Assembly: GCF_009765275.1 (NCBI RefSeq)
Contig: NZ_VOPH01000002.1
Span: 496,001 to 560,000, forward strand
DNA from: Chachezhania sediminis
Lineage (GTDB): Bacteria; Pseudomonadota; Alphaproteobacteria; Rhodobacterales; Rhodobacteraceae
DNA length: 64,000 nucleotides
Reading direction: 5' to 3'
The notes under the pieces were generated by a model that saw nothing but the letters and a program-made list of their open reading frames with translations, did not search any database and had not been told where the DNA came from. The position numbers and the translations under genes were made by a program. Positions 63,581 to 64,000 of the stretch are shown piece by piece; position 1 is the stretch's first letter, and every line of letters starts with the position of its first letter.

Positions 63581-64000
63581 ATGCACCCCGCACCGTCCGT
63601 GATCCTGTTCACCTCGCTCAGCGGGCTGGGCTTCGGCCTGCTGGTGTTCCTGGGCCTTGGCCTGCCGCCCGTCACCGGCTGGGTCGCCTTTGTCTTCTGG
63701 CTGATCGGCTACGTGCTGGCCTGTGGGGGGCTGATCGCCTCGACGTTCCATCTTGGCCACCCGGAACGGGCGCTGAAGGCCTTCACCCAGTGGCGGTCCA
63801 GCTGGCTGAGCCGCGAGGCCTGGGGATCCGTGATTGCCCTTGTGCTGATGGCCATCACCGGCATCGGCGCCGTCTTCCTGGGCGCGCGCTGGGCGCTGCC
63901 CGGCGTGCTGGGCGCACTGGTCTGCCTGGGGACGGTCTTCATCACGTCCATGATCTATGCACAGCTGAAATCCGTGCCCCGCTGGCACAGCGCATGGACT
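63581..64000 (+). CDS. soeC: Membrane anchor subunit, SoeC/DmsC-like (partial, runs off the edge)
   Basis: The first 140 residues of a DmsC-type quinone-reactive anchor. The start MHPAPSVILFTSLSGLGFGLLVF follows the soeB stop directly. Four membrane segments are visible: about 9-25, 33-55, 80-100 and 106-125. GLIASTFHLGHPERALKAFTQWRSSWLSREA (about 47-77) is the conserved loop with HLGHPERA. It should pass electrons from sulfite oxidation to the quinone pool. The 3' end lies beyond the window. Confidence 0.85.
   Translation, partial: MHPAPSVILFTSLSGLGFGLLVFLGLGLPPVTGWVAFVFWLIGYVLACGGLIASTFHLGHPERALKAFTQWRSSWLSREAWGSVIALVLMAITGIGAVFLGARWALPGVLGALVCLGTVFITSMIYAQLKSVPRWHSAWT

Overview
The window is a 64 kb stretch of GC-rich chromosome from an alphaproteobacterium, most likely a member of the Rhodobacterales (Roseobacter/Paracoccus group). 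This rests on recognisable proteins only: a DUF2794 protein, a DUF1523 membrane protein, a GT14 glycosyltransferase with a long C-terminal extension, a split MnmC, a SoeABC-like molybdoenzyme, and the style of the gene order. No rRNA, tRNA, CRISPR array, insertion sequence or prophage gene was seen. Genes are tightly packed, often with 4-base ATGA/GTGA overlaps, and nearly every base is assigned to a gene on one strand.

Layout. 0-7 kb: a copper-exporting ATPase, an HpaR-type MarR regulator divergent from a PLP-dependent decarboxylase plus HpaI aldolase, then asd. 7-11 kb: beta-carbonic anhydrase, an unknown small protein, leucyl aminopeptidase, an NlpC/P60 peptidase and a DUF2794 protein. 11.3-17.7 kb: a phenylacetate catabolism block (paaX and paaZ on the minus strand; paaI, paaJ, paaK and a TetR regulator on the plus strand). 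It holds the activation and ring-cleavage/thiolysis steps but not the PaaABCDE epoxidase. 17.8-21 kb: a sulfotransferase divergent from a GT14 glycosyltransferase, then a DUF1523 membrane protein. 21-24.6 kb: smpB, sseA, an aromatic/aspartate-type aminotransferase and a glutathione transferase. 24.7-26.4 kb: glnK-amtB for ammonium. 26.7-29.1 kb: a class A penicillin-binding protein. 29.6-30.5 kb: a frameshifted LysR regulator. 30.5-33.6 kb: a minus-strand chain cinA-GNAT-peroxidase-like-OmpA. 33.6-36.5 kb: sfsA, pirin, map. 36.9-42.3 kb: rsmD with a ferredoxin-reductase-like flavoprotein, a peroxiredoxin, phhB with a FemAB-like protein, a GDPD and a Rid-family protein. 42.4-45.6 kb: a type I secretion exporter pair without a visible substrate. 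45.8-48 kb: mlaA-mlaC and rppH. 48-51.5 kb: GNAT, adenosine kinase, nth, and an Ada-like methyltransferase. 51.6-56.3 kb: an OmpA-type lipoprotein, a flavin reductase, a glyoxalase-fold protein, the split MnmC pair and a DMT exporter. 56.5-64 kb: lytic transglycosylase, dapA, and the start of a SoeABC-type operon that runs off the right edge.

Threads worth following. Aromatic metabolism recurs (HpaR/decarboxylase/HpaI, the paa block, an aromatic aminotransferase, PhhB), although these are separate transcription units. Envelope work is spread throughout (PBP1A, Slt, NlpC/P60, MlaA/C, two OmpA proteins, GT14 plus sulfotransferase). Between genes there is a family of seven related palindromic repeats, built from GC-rich stems and a GTATTT...AAGAAG / CTTCTT...AAATAC inverted repeat, which look like mobile or amplified bidirectional terminators. 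The least described parts are the sulfotransferase/GT14 pair with its uncharacterised C-terminal region, the HpaR-decarboxylase-HpaI mini-cluster, and the repeat family.
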